15,725 bases of DNA from Lachnospiraceae bacterium. Lineage in GTDB: Bacteria > Bacillota_A > Clostridia > Lachnospirales > Lachnospiraceae. The notes under the pieces are model-generated. The model saw only the letters and a program-made list of their open reading frames with translations. It was not told the DNA's origin and did no database searches. This document shows, piece after piece, positions 14,056 through 15,725 of the stretch. Numbering within the stretch: position 1 is the stretch's first letter; every line of letters begins with the position of its first letter. The translations under genes and the position numbers were made by a program. The DNA lies in assembly GCA_017620345.1 (NCBI GenBank), contig JAFZQP010000078.1, positions 1-15,725 on the forward strand. The letters run 5' to 3'.

Positions 14056-15725
14056 GTGGCAGAAAAAAAGAAAAATCCCGGACAGTTAGTGTTCGGTCTT
14101 GATATAGGTACAAGGAGCGTTGTAGGTACTGTAGGATATCGTACCGGAGAGACGTTCCATGTAGTTGCCCAGTGCGAGAGAAAGCACGATACCAGATCGA
14201 TGCTTGACGGACAGATCCACGACATAGAAAGAGTCGGACGTACAATAAAAGAAGTCAAGCAGGATATTGAATCAATAATCGGAAAAGAACTGCACGAAGT
14301 ATGTATCGCTGCCGCGGGGCGTGTACTTAAGACGATCAACTCATCTGCAACGCTTGATTTTACCGAGGAGACTACAATAGATGCCGAACATGTTTATACT
14401 CTTGAGATGCTCGGCGTGGAGAAAGCATATGAGGATTTCCAGGCGGCAAACAATACCGATCTGAAGTTCTACTGTGTAGGATATACCGTTGTAAAATATT
14501 ATATGAACGGGTATCCTATTTCCACTCTTGAACGACATAAGGCCAACAATATATCTGTGGATCTTATTGCAACATTTCTTCCCGATGATGTTGTTGACGG
14601 TCTGTACAAGGCAGTCGAGATAGCGGATCTTGAGGTCGCAAACCTTACACTCGAGCCTATCGCAGCTATGACGGCGGCCATCCCACAGATGTACATGATG
14701 CTCAATATCGCGCTTGTTGATGTCGGCGCCGGTACGAGTGATATATCGATCACCAAAGACGGAAGCATCATCGCATACGGGATGATACCAAAGGCCGGTG
14801 ACGAGCTTACAGAGGTGATAGCAAGATCGCTGCTCCTTGATTTTAACGAAGCGGAACATGTGAAGATAGATTCGGGTAAAAAGGCACCGATCAAGTTTAC
14901 GGATATAATGGGACTCGAGCATAAGATCGAGCCCAAGGAAGTCCATAAGATGGCCGAAGGTGTGATTGCGGAGATCACCAAGGATATATCGGACAAGATC
15001 AAGGAACTCAACGGCGACAGACCGGTATCGGCAGTATTCGTTGTCGGCGGTGGCGGAAAGATCACCGGATTTACCGAGGCGCTCGCCAAGGAAATGGGTA
15101 TCATGGCAGAGCGTGTAGCGCTTCGCGGAGAGGAAGTACTGAAGGAAGTGGATTACCAGTTCAGCGGCGCGAAGCTTGACAGCGCATATGTCACTCCGAT
15201 AGGAATATGCCTTAACTTCTATGATCAGAAAAACAATTTCATATTTGTAACGTTTAATGAAAAGCGCGTCAAACTCTATGATAACGGTCACCTGACCATC
15301 GCCGATGCGGCAATGCAGGCAGGATTCCCGAATGAGGGGCTGTTCCCGAAGCGTGGTCCGGAACTTAATTTCTTCGTTAACGGAAAGCCTCATGTCGTAA
15401 GGGGACAGATCGGAGAAGGCGCGGTTGTCAAACTGAACGGCAAGGAGGTCAGCCTTACATCACCGATCGTTGCGGGAGACAGGATCATTGTCGAAGAGTC
15501 CACTGAAGGTGAGGCAGCAGCAGCCACGATCGGATCTCTTCTCGAATACGGCAGCACGATATCTGTGATCGTTAACGACAAGAAGGTTGAACTTCCGAAG
15601 TTTGCGGAGGTTAACGGAAATCTTCAGTCGGAGTATTACGATATCAGGAACAATGATGATATCAAGATGCTCAACTACTACACTGTATCTCAGATAATCG
15701 AGTTCATGGACGTGATACTCAATCC
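14056..15725 (+). CDS. FtsA-like actin-fold protein with long C-terminal extension, 3' partial
   Basis: The frame opens with GTG at 14056, four bases after coaE and with AGGT close by, and runs off the window after 556 codons. The N-terminal part is an actin-like ATPase of the FtsA/PilM group: phosphate-1 motif FGLDIGTRS at 13-21, phosphate-2 motif VDVGAGTSDIS from about 221 and adenosine motif VVGGGGKITGF from about 328. FtsA tethers FtsZ to the membrane during division. Canonical FtsA is about 400-450 aa and ends in an amphipathic helix; here the frame continues beyond residue 403 with a beta-rich region containing repeated N-G-K turns (FFVNGKPH, VKLNGKEV, VIVNDKKV). This is a separate large family seen in Clostridia and often labelled cell division protein FtsA. 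No symbol is given because it may not be the divisome FtsA. Confidence 0.85.
   Translation, partial: MAEKKKNPGQLVFGLDIGTRSVVGTVGYRTGETFHVVAQCERKHDTRSMLDGQIHDIERVGRTIKEVKQDIESIIGKELHEVCIAAAGRVLKTINSSATLDFTEETTIDAEHVYTLEMLGVEKAYEDFQAANNTDLKFYCVGYTVVKYYMNGYPISTLERHKANNISVDLIATFLPDDVVDGLYKAVEIADLEVANLTLEPIAAMTAAIPQMYMMLNIALVDVGAGTSDISITKDGSIIAYGMIPKAGDELTEVIARSLLLDFNEAEHVKIDSGKKAPIKFTDIMGLEHKIEPKEVHKMAEGVIAEITKDISDKIKELNGDRPVSAVFVVGGGGKITGFTEALAKEMGIMAERVALRGEEVLKEVDYQFSGAKLDSAYVTPIGICLNFYDQKNNFIFVTFNEKRVKLYDNGHLTIADAAMQAGFPNEGLFPKRGPELNFFVNGKPHVVRGQIGEGAVVKLNGKEVSLTSPIVAGDRIIVEESTEGEAAAATIGSLLEYGSTISVIVNDKKVELPKFAEVNGNLQSEYYDIRNNDDIKMLNYYTVSQIIEFMDVILN

Noticed and set aside
14341..15393. Long - strand open frame (350 codons)
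   Set aside because: It is antisense to the FtsA-like gene, which has intact phosphate and adenosine motifs and starts at a GTG, so the opposite frame is a shadow.
1..15725. Mobile elements, CRISPR arrays or defence genes
   Set aside because: No transposase, integrase, terminal repeats, spaced direct repeats or Cas-like motifs were found; gene packing and codon use are uniform.

Overview
The window reads as chromosomal DNA from a low-to-moderate GC Firmicute, most likely a Lachnospiraceae-type Clostridium (Butyrivibrio-like). This rests on the gene families present (LytTR/DUF3021 pair, hybrid kinases with SHEIRTPMNAILGMDEM cores, a polA-coaE pair, a long FtsA-like protein), heavy use of ATA and AGA/AGG codons, and AGGAG-type ribosome binding sites. 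Genus is inference. All protein genes run on the + strand; one tRNA is on the - strand. No insertion sequences, CRISPR arrays or phage genes were seen.

Region 1 (1-913) is the 3' end of a hybrid sensor kinase: a receiver domain followed by an HPt domain. The kinase core lies outside the window.

Region 2 (914-2805) is an aromatic amino acid unit: prephenate dehydratase (no ACT domain) and a class I DAHP synthase. The 284 bases before it form what looks like a complete ribosome-mediated phenylalanine attenuator: a consensus sigma-A promoter (TTGACA-17-TATGAT), a 27-codon leader peptide with six Phe including FAFFFTF, an 11-bp 1:2 hairpin, a 7+6-bp antiterminator and a 10-bp GC-rich terminator with a U run. 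This is the best find in the window. Its layout parallels the enteric pheL-pheA leader, in a lineage where leader-peptide attenuation is not the usual mode.

Region 3 (2806-3000) holds a convergent tRNA-Leu(CAA) with its own - strand promoter, back to back with an extended -10 promoter facing right.

Region 4 (3013-15725) is ten tightly packed + strand genes, with gaps of 19 bases or less and several overlaps: a YkgJ-type Cys-cluster protein, a DUF2156 acyltransferase-like protein, a stand-alone LytTR regulator, its DUF3021 membrane partner, two paralogous hybrid histidine kinases (one with a 7TM sensor, one with a dCache sensor), a small zf-HC2 membrane protein, DNA polymerase I, dephospho-CoA kinase, and an FtsA-like actin-fold protein that runs off the end. 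The first seven look like a signalling module placed directly upstream of housekeeping genes. The two kinases each end in a truncated pseudo-receiver and lack an HPt domain, whereas the partial kinase at the left edge has one.
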